The notes beneath the pieces were generated by a model. That model was given only the letters and a program-made list of their open reading frames with translations. It had not been told where the DNA came from and searched no databases. This document shows positions 35,282 through 44,755 of a DNA stretch of 64,000 nt, piece by piece. The translations under genes and the position numbers were made by a program. This stretch comes from Thiorhodovibrio litoralis (lineage in GTDB: Bacteria > Pseudomonadota > Gammaproteobacteria > Chromatiales > Chromatiaceae), in NCBI RefSeq assembly GCF_033954455.1, contig NZ_CP121473.1:3892501-3956500 (forward strand). The letters run 5' to 3'. Within the stretch, counting starts at the first letter, position 1; each line of letters opens with the position of its first letter.

Positions 35282-35956
35282 ATGCCCAGACCAAAAATTA
35301 TCTCGACCGAAGCCATCCTGTCCATGCTCTGCAGTTCGGTCACCAAGGTCCTGTCAACCGCCACCAATACCGGCATCAGCTACTCGCCGATGGTGCAGAA
35401 GATCACCCGCACCTGTCTGCGCCCCGACATCGGCTGCTTCGTGCTCTTCGATGGCGGTTTTTCCGGCTTGGTCATCATCAACTTCTCGGCCGACTCGGCG
35501 ATGGAAATCTACCGCGCCTATATGATGACCATGGGCATGCCCGAGTCCGAGCTCGCCACCCAGCACACATCGGAAGAAGTCGGCAACATGCTCGGCGAGC
35601 TGATGAACCAGATCGTCGGTGACTTCACCGGCAATGTCGGCCATGAGCTGCTGGTCTCCATCACTCAGAACCAGCCCAAGATGCTCACCATCAACAAGGA
35701 GGTCATGGTCAGCATCGACACCAACCTCGACCGCCCCCAGGCCCGGCGCGTCGCCTTCAAGACCAGGGACAATAAGATGTTCTACCTGGAGCTTGCCATG
35801 GACAAGACTGAGTTCATCAAGCTCCACGACTTCGAGCGCGAGGAAAACGACCCTGACCGTATCCTCGCCGAACAGGGAAGCCGCGGTGCCGACAAAGAGC
35901 CCGACAGCACCCAGTCCGAAGCAGACGCAGCCCTGTTCGACGAGCTAGGAATCTGA
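35282..35956 (+). CDS. DUF3334 protein (CheX-like)
   Basis: 224 residues from ATG 35282. YSPMVQKITRTCLRPDIGCF, VLFDGGFSGLVIINFS, HTSEEVGNMLGELMNQIVGD and FYLELAMDKTEFIKLHDFE are the conserved stretches of DUF3334. The core (GxxxNMLGELMNQIVGDFTG) resembles the CheX/CheC-type helix, but no function is established to my knowledge. The C-terminal ~30 residues are an acidic tail. Confidence 0.82.
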   Translation: MPRPKIISTEAILSMLCSSVTKVLSTATNTGISYSPMVQKITRTCLRPDIGCFVLFDGGFSGLVIINFSADSAMEIYRAYMMTMGMPESELATQHTSEEVGNMLGELMNQIVGDFTGNVGHELLVSITQNQPKMLTINKEVMVSIDTNLDRPQARRVAFKTRDNKMFYLELAMDKTEFIKLHDFEREENDPDRILAEQGSRGADKEPDSTQSEADAALFDELGI

Positions 35957-36117
35957 GAGACCGATCCCAATCTCGCGCACTCGCGGGCGGATCAACCTCT
36001 GGCACTTCCCTTTAAAAAACAAAATTATAAAGAACCTTACGAGATTCCGCCTTCATTAAGACTGAAAATCGTTTCTTTTTCTAGCCTTTTTCCCCTGCAA
36101 ACACTGCATTTCTGAAC

Positions 36118-36123
36118 TATACT
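36118..36123 (+). promoter_or_regulatory. Candidate -10 box upstream of Cys-rich exported protein
   Basis: TATACT, ~70 bp before the start at 36195, downstream of an AT-rich tract (36010-36090). Only a poor -35 (CTGCAA, 17 bp upstream). A small hairpin GGCGT...ACGCC follows in the leader. Confidence 0.3.
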
Positions 36124-36194
36124 CCAGGCACAGCCGCGGCGTGGGGGACTTTCCAACGCCGGCATTTTTCTGTCCAGGCACTTGGAGGAGTGTG

Positions 36195-37655
36195 ATGAAT
36201 TTCCAACCTACCCGCTTTTTATTGACCGCGTCCTGCCTAGCGTTGCCCATTGCGGCTTTCGCGGCTATGGAAATCGGTGGCGACCCACAACCAGTCACCG
36301 ACAACTATAACCTTGGCTATCAAGATGGCTACGCTGCCGGAGTTCCGGTCGGCCGCGAGCAATGCCGGCAAAACCCCTCAAGCTGTTCAATTAATTTAAC
36401 GAACGTACTACCACCAGCACAATACGGTGAGACCGAACCAAATGACACGTTGATCAGCGCTGACCCATTAACGACAAGTGTCAATTTCTGGGCCCAAAGC
36501 TATGGTTGGGAAGACCAAGACTGGTATTACCTGGTTACCCCGGACCAAAATTACAATCTGACCGTCAATTTCTCTTTGCCAGAAGCCAATACTAACCTGA
36601 TGACCGGATGGAATGTCTCCATTCGAAATGCGGTTGGAATGGTTCTGACTGAGTTCAATACCGACTTCACAACGGTGGAATCTGCCAGGGCCGGAATCTC
36701 ATACCGCGCGACCGTTGGGCTTGCTGGCGCTTACTATATCGTCGTCAAACCGGTCCTTGACCAATTCAACTACCAGCCCTACAACCTCGCTGTTGCCATG
36801 GAGCCATCTCCGTTTGATGGTCCGGCCTTTGCTGGCGGATACTACGACGCCGAAACCGAGCCGAATAACGAATGGAACGCCGCCGACAACATTACGAACG
36901 GCGTCTCAATGTATGGCTTGGTCAACCTAGAGTTTTCTGGAGTCGTCGCAGGAGACCCGGACTACACATGGGGCCAGGGCGAAGCTGACTGGTATGTTTA
37001 CGAAAGTCCCGGCAATGAAATTGTACAGCTTTCGTTTTGTGATCGTCAGTTCTGCTCGAACGGAAATTGGCTGGTGCAATTTTTCGATCAAGCCCGCGCG
37101 ATGGATCCGCAGGCTTTTGCCGGTAACATCGTATCAGGAGCCGATCCGTACGACGCGGCTGCCCTTGTCAGCTTCAATACGACTAACTGCGGCCTTGAGC
37201 CTTGCGACTCTGCATCTGTCTGTCCCACAACATGCGATGCCCGCACAGACCCAGAAGTCTGGAATCTTGGCATTCAACAATCCGGAACATATTACATTCG
37301 GGTCAATCACAAACGACTGATTGCGGCACCTTGCGCGGGTTATCAGATTGACAGCAACAACGACGGCCTTCCAGACGGCGGCGCGTGCGGATGTGACACC
37401 GGCTATTCTTGCGATATTGACATCCTCAACCCGGGAACGCCGACCACAACTGCAGAGGGAGAACCTGATTATCCGTTTTGCCCCGATGGTAGCGGCGGTG
37501 GCACCTCAGCCCAATGCACCGCAGGCTGCATTTGCACAGCATACGGTGGCGTAGTAGCGATCCCCGAAGATTTCTACACCTCTCAATACAACTTCACTTG
37601 GATTACTAACCCCTTTGGATCTCCCCTCCCCTTTAACCCTGGACAAACAAATTAG
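36195..37655 (+). CDS. Exported Cys-rich protein with two pre-peptidase-like (PPC) beta domains
   Basis: 486 residues from ATG 36195, preceded by GGAGGAGTG. Signal peptide FLLTASCLALPIAAFAA. Two blocks begin with an E-T-E-P-N motif (ETEPNDTLISADPL and ETEPNNEWNAADNI) and continue to an IVV/YIRV strand, as in bacterial pre-peptidase C-terminal domains. The C-terminal third is rich in Cys (CGLEPCDSASVCPTTC; ACGCDTGYSCDIDI; CTAGCICTAYGG), with an EF-hand-like DSNNDGLPDG. Probably a secreted or surface protein; partner and role unknown. Less GC-rich than the neighbours. Confidence 0.75.
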   Translation: MNFQPTRFLLTASCLALPIAAFAAMEIGGDPQPVTDNYNLGYQDGYAAGVPVGREQCRQNPSSCSINLTNVLPPAQYGETEPNDTLISADPLTTSVNFWAQSYGWEDQDWYYLVTPDQNYNLTVNFSLPEANTNLMTGWNVSIRNAVGMVLTEFNTDFTTVESARAGISYRATVGLAGAYYIVVKPVLDQFNYQPYNLAVAMEPSPFDGPAFAGGYYDAETEPNNEWNAADNITNGVSMYGLVNLEFSGVVAGDPDYTWGQGEADWYVYESPGNEIVQLSFCDRQFCSNGNWLVQFFDQARAMDPQAFAGNIVSGADPYDAAALVSFNTTNCGLEPCDSASVCPTTCDARTDPEVWNLGIQQSGTYYIRVNHKRLIAAPCAGYQIDSNNDGLPDGGACGCDTGYSCDIDILNPGTPTTTAEGEPDYPFCPDGSGGGTSAQCTAGCICTAYGGVVAIPEDFYTSQYNFTWITNPFGSPLPFNPGQTN

Positions 37656-37693
37656 TTGACCAGAACAGAACCTAAGGGCTAGACCCAAGCAAA

Positions 37694-37731
37694 GAGGGCG
37701 CTGGATAAGATCCAGCGCCCTCTTCTTTTTT
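37694..37731 (+). terminator. Rho-independent terminator
   Basis: Perfect 13-bp stem GAGGGCGCTGGAT / ATCCAGCGCCCTC with a 3-nt loop, followed by TTCTTTTTT. It terminates the exported-protein gene. It also lies just past the end of rnfE and could act weakly on the rnf transcript. Confidence 0.92.
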
Positions 37732-37763
37732 GACGCCAGAGCGTCTTAAGTAATCTCGAATCG

Positions 37764-38471
37764 CTAACTATTTGCCAGAACGCCGTCTGGAACCGACTCA
37801 TGAAGCCCGGCTTGCTGGACCATCCGCCGCCGCTCCGCGCGCTTATCGATCACGTTCTTCAGCGCGACCAGCAGTCCTAGCCCGATAAAAGCTCCAGGGG
37901 GAAGAATAGCCAGCAACGCCCCAGGAAAGTTCTCGCCTAGGGACAGGCCGAAGCCGGCAGCGCCCGGTCCGAGCAGCAGATCGGCTTGGTAGAACAGGGT
38001 GCCCTGACCCAGCAATTCGCGCAGCCCCCCCAGTACCATCAGCACCAGGGTGAAGCCAAAGCCCATCGCCAGGCCATCGACTAGGGCCTTGTCGAGCGGG
38101 GCCTTGGAGGCAAAAGCCTCGGCGCGGCCGATGATGGCGCAGTTGGTCACAATCAGCGGTATGAACAGGCCGAGCACCAGGTAGAGGTCATAGAGGTAAG
38201 CCTGCATGGTCAACTCCACCGCGGTGACGAAGGAGGCAATGACCAGCACGAACACCGGCAGGCGCACCTCGGGGCGCACCAGATTGCGGATCAGCGAGAC
38301 GGTGCCATTGGAGAGCACCAGCACCGCGGTGGTGGCTAGTCCCATGCCGAGGCCGTTGGTGGCAGTAGTGGTGACGGCCAGCAGCGGGCAGAGCCCGAGC
38401 ATGGCGACCAGGGCCTGGTTATTGCTCCAGAGGCCATCCTGCACGATACCGGCGTAGCTTTGTTCGGCCAT
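37764..38471 (-). CDS. rnfE: Rnf electron transport complex subunit E
   Basis: 235 residues, six membrane helices, homologous to Rnf[23 protein letters not shown] and [17 protein letters not shown], with Cys residues (LGLCPLL, VTNCAI) that bind the intramembrane Fe-S centre. The start overlaps the rnfG stop (TGATG). Last gene of the operon. Confidence 0.95.
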   Translation of the reverse strand: MAEQSYAGIVQDGLWSNNQALVAMLGLCPLLAVTTTATNGLGMGLATTAVLVLSNGTVSLIRNLVRPEVRLPVFVLVIASFVTAVELTMQAYLYDLYLVLGLFIPLIVTNCAIIGRAEAFASKAPLDKALVDGLAMGFGFTLVLMVLGGLRELLGQGTLFYQADLLLGPGAAGFGLSLGENFPGALLAILPPGAFIGLGLLVALKNVIDKRAERRRMVQQAGLHESVPDGVLANS

Positions 38472-39196
38472 CAGGAGGCTCCTGCGCGCTCTGGGTTGGA
38501 AGGCCCGACGCGCGTCTGGTCGGTTTGCCCAGGCATCTCCACCCCCTGCTCCTGCTCAGGCGCGTCATCGACACCAATGGCTGGCTCCGCATACAACCGC
38601 TGCTCCTGCTGGCCTACATAGATCAAGGTGTCATACACCGCCTCGACGATGGATCGCGGGGTGATGGTGGCGCCGGTGAACTGGTCGAAGACGCCGCCGT
38701 CGCGCTTCACATGCCACTGTTCGGCTGGCGGATTGCCAATGGACTTGCCGGTAAATTCCTTGATGATCCAATCGGACTTTTTCTCGTCGATCTTGTCGCC
38801 CAAGCCGGGTGTTTCGTGATGCTCAAGCACCCGCACGCCCCCAAGAGTGCCGTCGGGCAGCACCGAGACCAAGAGGCGAATCGCACCGGCATAACCATCG
38901 GGAACAATCGGCTGCAGAATCAGCGCGACCGGATCATCACCATCGCGAACGCGAAAGATTTCAGTGGTCTGCCCGCCGAGCAGATCGGGCGCGCTGACTT
39001 GAATGCGATCGGCGAGCGGATCATTTTTTACGCGCCCGGCCGGCACAATGGCCTCGAGCTTGTTCAGCATCGCATTGCGTTGGTTGTCGGCGATGCGGTT
39101 GTCGGTCATCGCATGGGTCACCGCGACCAGACCAACCCCCGCCACCGAGAAGGCACCGAGGATAAAACCGGCAATCAGGATGGGTGTTTTTTTCAT
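38471..39196 (-). CDS. rnfG: Rnf complex subunit G (FMN-binding)
   Basis: 241 residues from ATG 39196. An N-terminal helix ([21 protein letters not shown]) anchors a periplasmic FMN-binding domain; the flavin-attachment Thr lies in [12 protein letters not shown]. Also [11 protein letters not shown]. The C-terminal ~35 residues are an acidic Glu/Gln/Pro tail. A palindromic repeat separates it from rnfD. Confidence 0.94.
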   Translation of the reverse strand: MKKTPILIAGFILGAFSVAGVGLVAVTHAMTDNRIADNQRNAMLNKLEAIVPAGRVKNDPLADRIQVSAPDLLGGQTTEIFRVRDGDDPVALILQPIVPDGYAGAIRLLVSVLPDGTLGGVRVLEHHETPGLGDKIDEKKSDWIIKEFTGKSIGNPPAEQWHVKRDGGVFDQFTGATITPRSIVEAVYDTLIYVGQQEQRLYAEPAIGVDDAPEQEQGVEMPGQTDQTRVGPSNPERAGAS

Positions 39197-39249
39197 AATG
39201 ACGCACTCAATTGTCACGATAGCACGCGAGTTTCCAGCAGGAGCTTCCA

Positions 39250-39359
39250 GTTTCGGGCCGGGTAACGGGCGCGGGGGGTTTCCAGCGGCAGGACGCCGCT
39301 GGGAAGCCTACAGGGATGTATTCACGGCGTCCCCCCGCGCCCGTTACCCGGCCCGGAAC
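39250..39359. repeat. Palindromic intergenic repeat, copy 2, inside the rnf operon
   Basis: A ~110-bp imperfect palindrome with outer arms GTTTCGGGCCGGGTAACGGG and its complement at 39331-39359, inner stem AGCGGCAGGACGCCGCT, then core GAAGCCTACAGGGATGTATT and ACGGCGTCC. Same architecture as 6843-6949. It sits between rnfD (stop at 39378) and rnfG (start 39196), both on the minus strand. Confidence 0.85.
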
Positions 39360-39377
39360 CAAGCCACTTACTCCCGC

Positions 39378-40439
39378 CTAGGACTTACCGCGTGCATGGC
39401 CAAAGACTCGGGGCTGCGTATAGTGATCGATCGTGGGGGCGGCGATGTTCAACAGCAAGACACCAAAGGCGACTGCGTCCGGGTAGCCGCCCCAGGTGCG
39501 GATCACGAAGACGACCGCGCCAATCAGGGCGCCGAAGACCAGTTGCCCGCGTTTGGTGGTCGCAGCGCTGACCGGGTCGGTCGCGATAAAGAAGGCCCCG
39601 AGCATGGCGCCGCCGGAGAACAGGTGGAACCAGGGTGCGGGAAAATGATTGGGATCAAACAGCCAGAAGAGCCCGGCCAGCAGTGCCAGACTGCCAAGTA
39701 AACTCACAGGGATATGCCAGGTGATCACGCGAATGGCGATCAAATAAAGCCCGCCGAGCAGAAAGCCTGCGGCCACCCACTCCCAGCCCTGGCCGCCGAC
39801 CCAGCCCCACAGCGGGCTTTGGCGAATGTCCGCCATCAGCACGTTCTGATCCAGCCGGGTGCGCAGTTCATCGAGCGGCGTGGCACCGCTGACAGCATCC
39901 CAGGTGGTCTCGAGTGGCAGTCCACCAGTGAAGATCAGCCGCACCGAATCGACGAAGGACAGGTGCACCAGGTCGCGCGCCTCAAGCAAGGATGGCACAT
40001 CCGGCGGCAGCCAGCTGGTGGTCGCCACCGGGTAGGAAATCAGCAGGAAAACATAGCCCGCCATGGCCGGATTGAAGGGGTTGTAGCCAATCCCGCCGTA
40101 GAGCTGCTTGACGATGACAATCGCGAACAGGATGCCAATCAGGGTCAGCCACCAGGGCAGCGTCGGCGGGACCGTGATGGCGAACAGCAGGGCTGTCACC
40201 ACAGCGCTGAGATCGCGCACAGCGGGCAAGGCTGGACGGCCACGCGCCTTCATCACCAGCGCCTCGGCCGCGACCGCGAAAACGCTTGCCAGCAGCATAT
40301 TGATGATGATGCCCCAGCCAAAGAACCAGACCATGGCGACCGTGCCCGGAATCAGTGCCAGGCACACCTGCAGCATGACCTGATCGACGCGGCTGATGCG
40401 CGCGCTGTGCGGGGAGGATGTCAGTGACCCGGCAATCAT
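39378..40439 (-). CDS. rnfD: Rnf complex subunit D (FMN-binding membrane subunit)
   Basis: 353 residues with multiple membrane helices (NQR2/RnfD family). Conserved GGIGYNPFNPAMAGYVFL; covalent FMN Thr in VSGATPLDELR. The ATG overlaps the rnfC stop (ATGA). About 180 bp, including the palindromic repeat, lie before rnfG. Confidence 0.95.
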   Translation of the reverse strand: MIAGSLTSSPHSARISRVDQVMLQVCLALIPGTVAMVWFFGWGIIINMLLASVFAVAAEALVMKARGRPALPAVRDLSAVVTALLFAITVPPTLPWWLTLIGILFAIVIVKQLYGGIGYNPFNPAMAGYVFLLISYPVATTSWLPPDVPSLLEARDLVHLSFVDSVRLIFTGGLPLETTWDAVSGATPLDELRTRLDQNVLMADIRQSPLWGWVGGQGWEWVAAGFLLGGLYLIAIRVITWHIPVSLLGSLALLAGLFWLFDPNHFPAPWFHLFSGGAMLGAFFIATDPVSAATTKRGQLVFGALIGAVVFVIRTWGGYPDAVAFGVLLLNIAAPTIDHYTQPRVFGHARGKS

Positions 40440-42133
40440 GGTGCATTCCCCGCTGTCTCAGTCTGGCGATCGGCCGGCTGTTTGGTGCCTTGAGCGCCAG
40501 CGTCGTCTCCACCACCGGCGATGGGTGTTTCACCAGCTCCAGCAGGAGCGGTTTTCTCGGCGCCGCCCACGGAGGCGGATTTGCCCGGCACCGTCTTGGT
40601 CTTGGGCGTGATGGCTTCTTTCTTCTTGCGCAGCTTGGCCTTGCGCTCGCGGTCCAGCCGCTCGAGTCGTGCCTCGCGCGCCTCATGACGCTTTTTGGCA
40701 TGCTCTGATGCGCGTTTTTCGCGCTCGCGCGCCCAGCTCTCGTTCTTGGCGTAGCGGTAATATTGCACCAGCGGGATATGCGCCGGGCACACATGGGCGC
40801 AACAGCCGCATTCAATACAATCGAACAGGTTGTAGTCCTGCACCTTGTCGAGATCTTTGGCGCGCGCATGCCAGTAGAGCTGCTGCGGGAGCAGATTGGC
40901 CGGGCAGACCTGAGCGCACTGGCCGCAGCGGATGCATGGCGTTGCCGCCCCCGGATCGGGCGACTCCGCCGGTGTCAGCGCCAGGATACAGTTGGTCGCC
41001 TTGGTGATGGGCACCGCATCGGTTGCGAGATTTGCGCCCATCATCGGGCCGCCAGCAACCAACTTGGCCAGTTCGCCCGTGTAGCCGCCGCTGGCCGCAA
41101 CCAGCTCGTTAGCGAGCGTACCGACGCGCACGCGGAAATTGCCGGGTTTGGCGATACCGCGACCGGTAACTGTGACGAAGCGCTCGACCAACGGATGACC
41201 ACGCAGAACCGCATCCGCCACGGCCGCGACCGTGCCGACGTTCTGACAGACCACGCCGATCTGCGCCGGGATGCCATGGGTGGGCACTTCCTTGCCGGTC
41301 AGGATGCGAATTAACTGCTTTTCGCCGCCGCTCGGGTAGAGGGTCGGAATCACCAGCACCTTGATACTCGCGGACGTCTGCGGCTGCTGCTCTGCCACCG
41401 CCGCGCGCATAGCGGCTATGGCCTCGGGCTTGTTGTCCTCAATGCCGATCAGGCAGCGCTCAGCACCAAGTAGATGCACAATGATACGCGCGCCGGTGAT
41501 GATATCCGCGGCGCGATCACGCATCAGCATGTCGTCGCAGGTGATGTAAGGCTCGCATTCGGCGCCGTTCAGCACCAAGGTGTCGATCGGTTGATCCTTG
41601 CCCGGATTGAGCTTGACGCTCGAAGGGAAAGACGCGCCGCCCAAGCCGACGATTCCAGCCATCCGCACCCGCGTGCGCAGTGCATCAGCGTCGAGCTGAT
41701 GAAAATCCGTCACCGGCTCTGGCAGATCGGAGGCCCAGGCATCCTCGCCGTCGGTCTCGATGATCACGCTTGGCGCCGGCAGCCCGGACGGATGCGGCAT
41801 GGCATGCTGCTCGATGGCCGTCACCACACCTGAGCTCGACGCATGCACGGGCGCGCTGACGTAGCCCTGAGGCTCGCCAATCATCTGCCCTTTAAAGACC
41901 CGGTCACCGACCTTCACACAGGGGCGAGTAGGCGCACCGATGTGCTGGGCAAGCGGGATCACCAGGCGCTTTGGCACCGCCGTTGCCACCACCGGCCCTT
42001 GGTTGGAGAGATCTTTCTCTTCGGGCAAATGCACGCCACCGTGGAATTTCCACAGCTTTTGCGACGGATTGACCTTGGGATGCGAGGCCAGTCCAGGCGA
42101 TGCCTGGGTATGTGGTTGACTGCTTGTATTCAT
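40436..42133 (-). CDS. rnfC: Rnf complex subunit C (NADH/FMN, two [4Fe-4S])
   Basis: 565 residues. Peripheral NADH-oxidising subunit: GGVHLPEEKDLSNQ, NGAECEPYITCDD, then two ferredoxin motifs CIRCGQCAQVCPANLLP and CIECGCCAHVCPAHIP. The C-terminal ~110 residues are a Lys/Arg/Ala/Glu-rich tail (ERKAKLRKKKEAI), a common variable feature of RnfC. Confidence 0.95.
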   Translation of the reverse strand: MNTSSQPHTQASPGLASHPKVNPSQKLWKFHGGVHLPEEKDLSNQGPVVATAVPKRLVIPLAQHIGAPTRPCVKVGDRVFKGQMIGEPQGYVSAPVHASSSGVVTAIEQHAMPHPSGLPAPSVIIETDGEDAWASDLPEPVTDFHQLDADALRTRVRMAGIVGLGGASFPSSVKLNPGKDQPIDTLVLNGAECEPYITCDDMLMRDRAADIITGARIIVHLLGAERCLIGIEDNKPEAIAAMRAAVAEQQPQTSASIKVLVIPTLYPSGGEKQLIRILTGKEVPTHGIPAQIGVVCQNVGTVAAVADAVLRGHPLVERFVTVTGRGIAKPGNFRVRVGTLANELVAASGGYTGELAKLVAGGPMMGANLATDAVPITKATNCILALTPAESPDPGAATPCIRCGQCAQVCPANLLPQQLYWHARAKDLDKVQDYNLFDCIECGCCAHVCPAHIPLVQYYRYAKNESWAREREKRASEHAKKRHEAREARLERLDRERKAKLRKKKEAITPKTKTVPGKSASVGGAEKTAPAGAGETPIAGGGDDAGAQGTKQPADRQTETAGNAP

Positions 42134-42206
42134 ATCCGGGTTTTCATGTCCGGAATTTGAGTCCGGGATGGAAATTGGTGATTGCGCCAGATGCGATTAT
42201 CGACCC

Positions 42207-42815
42207 TCAGGCCGCCTCACGTTCGTCGTCGCTCTGATTGGAGCTCTCCGCCGGTCGCTCCGACACCACAGACGATGGCGCGAGCGCGATGGGCTGGGGA
42301 TAGGGCCACTTCCAGTTGGCGAGATTCTCCTCGACCGGGACCATGTGGATGCACTCGACTGGACAGGTGGGGACGCACAGCTCGCAGCTGGTGCACTCGC
42401 TGGCAATGACTGCGTGAAGGTTCTTGGCGGCGCCGACAATGGCGTCCACCGGGCAAGATTGCAGGCATTTGGTGCAGCCGATGCAGTCCTGCTCGTTGAT
42501 CACAGCGAGCGCCTTGGGCTTGGGAACAACATCACCGAGCGCCGCCGGCTCGCGTCCGAGCAAATCGGCCAGCGCCAGCATGGTGCCCTCCCCGCCTGGC
42601 GAGCAGAGGTTGATGTCCGCCTCGCCAGAAGCCACCGCCTCGGCATAGGGTCGACAGCCTGGATAGCCGCATTGCCCGCATTGGCTCTGCGGCAACAGCG
42701 CCTCGGCCTGATCGGCGATGGGATCGCCGTCGATATGGAAGCGAATGGCGGAGTAGCCGAGCAGCAAGCCGAACACAATGGCCAGCATGGCAACGGCTCC
42801 GATGGCAACCAACAT
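42207..42815 (-). CDS. rnfB: Rnf complex subunit B (Fe-S)
   Basis: 202 residues. N-terminal membrane helix, then the Fe-S motif [15 protein letters not shown] followed by Cys in INLCSPGG, and two [4Fe-4S] motifs [15 protein letters not shown] and [16 protein letters not shown]. It accepts or donates electrons from ferredoxin. Between rnfA and rnfC on the same strand. Confidence 0.95.
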   Translation of the reverse strand: MLVAIGAVAMLAIVFGLLLGYSAIRFHIDGDPIADQAEALLPQSQCGQCGYPGCRPYAEAVASGEADINLCSPGGEGTMLALADLLGREPAALGDVVPKPKALAVINEQDCIGCTKCLQSCPVDAIVGAAKNLHAVIASECTSCELCVPTCPVECIHMVPVEENLANWKWPYPQPIALAPSSVVSERPAESSNQSDDEREAA

Positions 42816-42908
42816 GGTGCGATTAACTCCTTCGCAAGTGCGAAACTGTCACAGTCGGGCAGCTGTGCGCCCGCTCTCGCTGTCCGGGCCAGAAGGATCG
42901 GACCCTGC

Positions 42909-43490
42909 TCAATTTGAAACCAATCCAGCAAAACCCATAAAAGCCAGCGACATCAACCCGGCGGTAATCAGGGCAATGGGGCTGCCCTGAAACGGCTCGG
43001 GCACATCGGCCACCGCGACCCGCTCGCGCACCGCGGCAAAAAGCGCCAGCACCAGCGAGAATCCGACAGCCGCGCCGAAACCGTAGAGGGTCGCATCGAT
43101 GAAGCTGCGTTGCTCCTGCAGGTTGAGCAGAGCCACACCGAGCACCGCGCAATTGGTGGTGATCAACGGCAGGAAAATACCCAGCACCTGATAGAGCACC
43201 GGGCTGGTCTTGTGCATAACAGTCTCGGTGAACTGCACCACCACGGCGATCACCAGGATAAAAGCGATGGTGCGCAGGTACTCGATGCCCAGGGGCTCAA
43301 GCAGGAAGGCATTGACCATCCATGAGGTCACCGACGAGAGCGTCAGCACGAAGGTGGTGGCGAGCCCCATGCCGATCGCGGTCTCGAGCTTCTTGGACAC
43401 CCCCATGAAGGGACAGAGGCCCAAAAATTTGACCAGAACAAAGTTGTTGACCAGCACGGTGCTGACCAGGATAAGCGCGTACTCGGTCAT
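42909..43490 (-). CDS. rnfA: Rnf complex subunit A
   Basis: 193 residues starting [20 protein letters not shown], six membrane helices, with [15 protein letters not shown] and [15 protein letters not shown] carrying the Fe-S Cys. The open frame continues upstream to 43817, but the family start is this ATG. First gene of rnfABCDGE, the ion-translocating ferredoxin:NAD+ oxidoreductase. Confidence 0.95.
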   Translation of the reverse strand: MTEYALILVSTVLVNNFVLVKFLGLCPFMGVSKKLETAIGMGLATTFVLTLSSVTSWMVNAFLLEPLGIEYLRTIAFILVIAVVVQFTETVMHKTSPVLYQVLGIFLPLITTNCAVLGVALLNLQEQRSFIDATLYGFGAAVGFSLVLALFAAVRERVAVADVPEPFQGSPIALITAGLMSLAFMGFAGLVSN

Positions 43491-43915
43491 GCGGGATTCG
43501 GGCCTTTTCGGGCAAATGGCATGGGTTTGAAGCGAATCGGCAATCTGCTCGGGGCACTTGGCTTGCTTGACCGACGGATAACAACAGCTGGCCGGATCTA
43601 GTCCCGTCTGGCAGCTTCCGGGCACATCGACGCTCGCGCCGATATCGCCCCGGGCGCCGGACCATGACGCCGAACCGCCCGAGCGTTCAAGAACCGCGGC
43701 AGCGCCCAACGGCTGCCAAGCCGGAAAGTCTAGCGATCTTTCCGGCGCCAAACAACCGCATAAAACCCTCGCACAGCGAAAGGGCTTTGAGCTTTGCGAC
43801 CGAGGTCGGCGCCCCAACTGTTCTTGATAGGCAGTTCGCCACCACAGACCGCTCGCGTCGCCGCCTCTATCAGGTCAGACGCCAGCGTTATCAGCAAGCC
43901 AGGAGGATCGACCCC
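43491..43915. other. Gene-free divergent upstream region
   Basis: About 425 bp between rnfA (minus) and a small plus-strand gene. It should contain the rnf promoter. I looked for an FNR-type TTGAT-N4-ATCAA site and a sigma-54 GG-N10-GC site and saw no convincing match. Confidence 0.4.
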
Positions 43916-44074
43916 GTGGAAATTCATTCTTACGCCAAATTCGAGATGATCGGTTTCTTTGCCTTCGTGGTCTGGTTGTTCTACTACCAGATCACCTCAT
44001 CGCGCAAAGCGTCGCGCGACGCTGAAGAAAAAAAATCAGACACTGAGTCCTCCGCCAGCACCCCCGGCGAATAA
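43916..44074 (+). CDS. Small single-span membrane protein
   Basis: 52 residues from a GTG at 43916 with AGGAGG 9 nt upstream, a better start than the longer frame back to 43664. One membrane helix (MIGFFAFVVWLFYYQI) followed by a charged tail (SSRKASRDAEEKKSDTESS). It looks superficially like small cytochrome-oxidase subunits (CcoQ type), but no oxidase genes are near. Function unknown. Confidence 0.55.
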   Translation: MEIHSYAKFEMIGFFAFVVWLFYYQITSSRKASRDAEEKKSDTESSASTPGE

Positions 44075-44120
44075 CTACGTGTGATCGGCTCGTGCGATCA
44101 GCAGGCAAGACAAATGCCGT

Positions 44121-44672
44121 TCAGGCGCGCAACACCTGGCCGGAACGGCCATCGCGGATGCGCGAGGGTTGGCCGCGACCGCCGCAGTCGCCGACCAGCC
44201 CATAATCCGGTTTTGAATCCAGACGCCTGCCGATCTGCCACGCCCGCCGCGCGGGTGGGCGCGAGGCCAGGTTGGCACTGGTCGAGACCAAAGCGCCAGC
44301 AAAGGCACGACACAGCGCCGCTGCCAACGGATGGGCCGTGACCCGCACGGCCAGGGTATCGAAACGCCCGGTCAACAGTTGCGATGTGTCGCCGCGAGCC
44401 GGGAGCAGCCAGGTATTTGGCCCAGGCCAGCTGGCAAAAATCTCGGCCATGCGCTCGGGCGCAAGCTCCAGCACGAAAGGCCGCAGATCGGCGTAGTCCG
44501 CAGCGATGAGGATCAGCCCTTTGTCGGGTGAGCGCTGCTTGAGCGCGAGCAAGCGCTCAAGTGCGCGCTCATTACGCGGATCGCAGCCGAGTCCATAAAC
44601 CGCCTCGGTCGGATAGGCCAGCACGCCGCCCGAGCGCAGGACATCCCGAGCCAGGCGCAGGCGATGGTTCAT
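44121..44672 (-). CDS. tsaC: L-threonylcarbamoyladenylate synthase TsaC
   Basis: About 183 residues (ATG 44672; a GTG at 44684 is possible). Sua5/YciO/YrdC fold: VLAYPTEAVYGLGCDP, LALKQRSPDKGLILIA, PGPNTWLLPA and ALVSTSANLASRPPA. It makes threonylcarbamoyl-AMP for tRNA t6A37. It lies downstream of topA near dprA, a common neighbourhood. Confidence 0.93.
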   Translation of the reverse strand: MNHRLRLARDVLRSGGVLAYPTEAVYGLGCDPRNERALERLLALKQRSPDKGLILIAADYADLRPFVLELAPERMAEIFASWPGPNTWLLPARGDTSQLLTGRFDTLAVRVTAHPLAAALCRAFAGALVSTSANLASRPPARRAWQIGRRLDSKPDYGLVGDCGGRGQPSRIRDGRSGQVLRA

Positions 44673-44755
44673 GCGCTGTTCCACTGTGATTACAGCTGGG
44701 TTTTCCTCTGCGATTCGCGCTGCGATTCTTTAGGCTCCAAGCGCATTCTTTCCGA

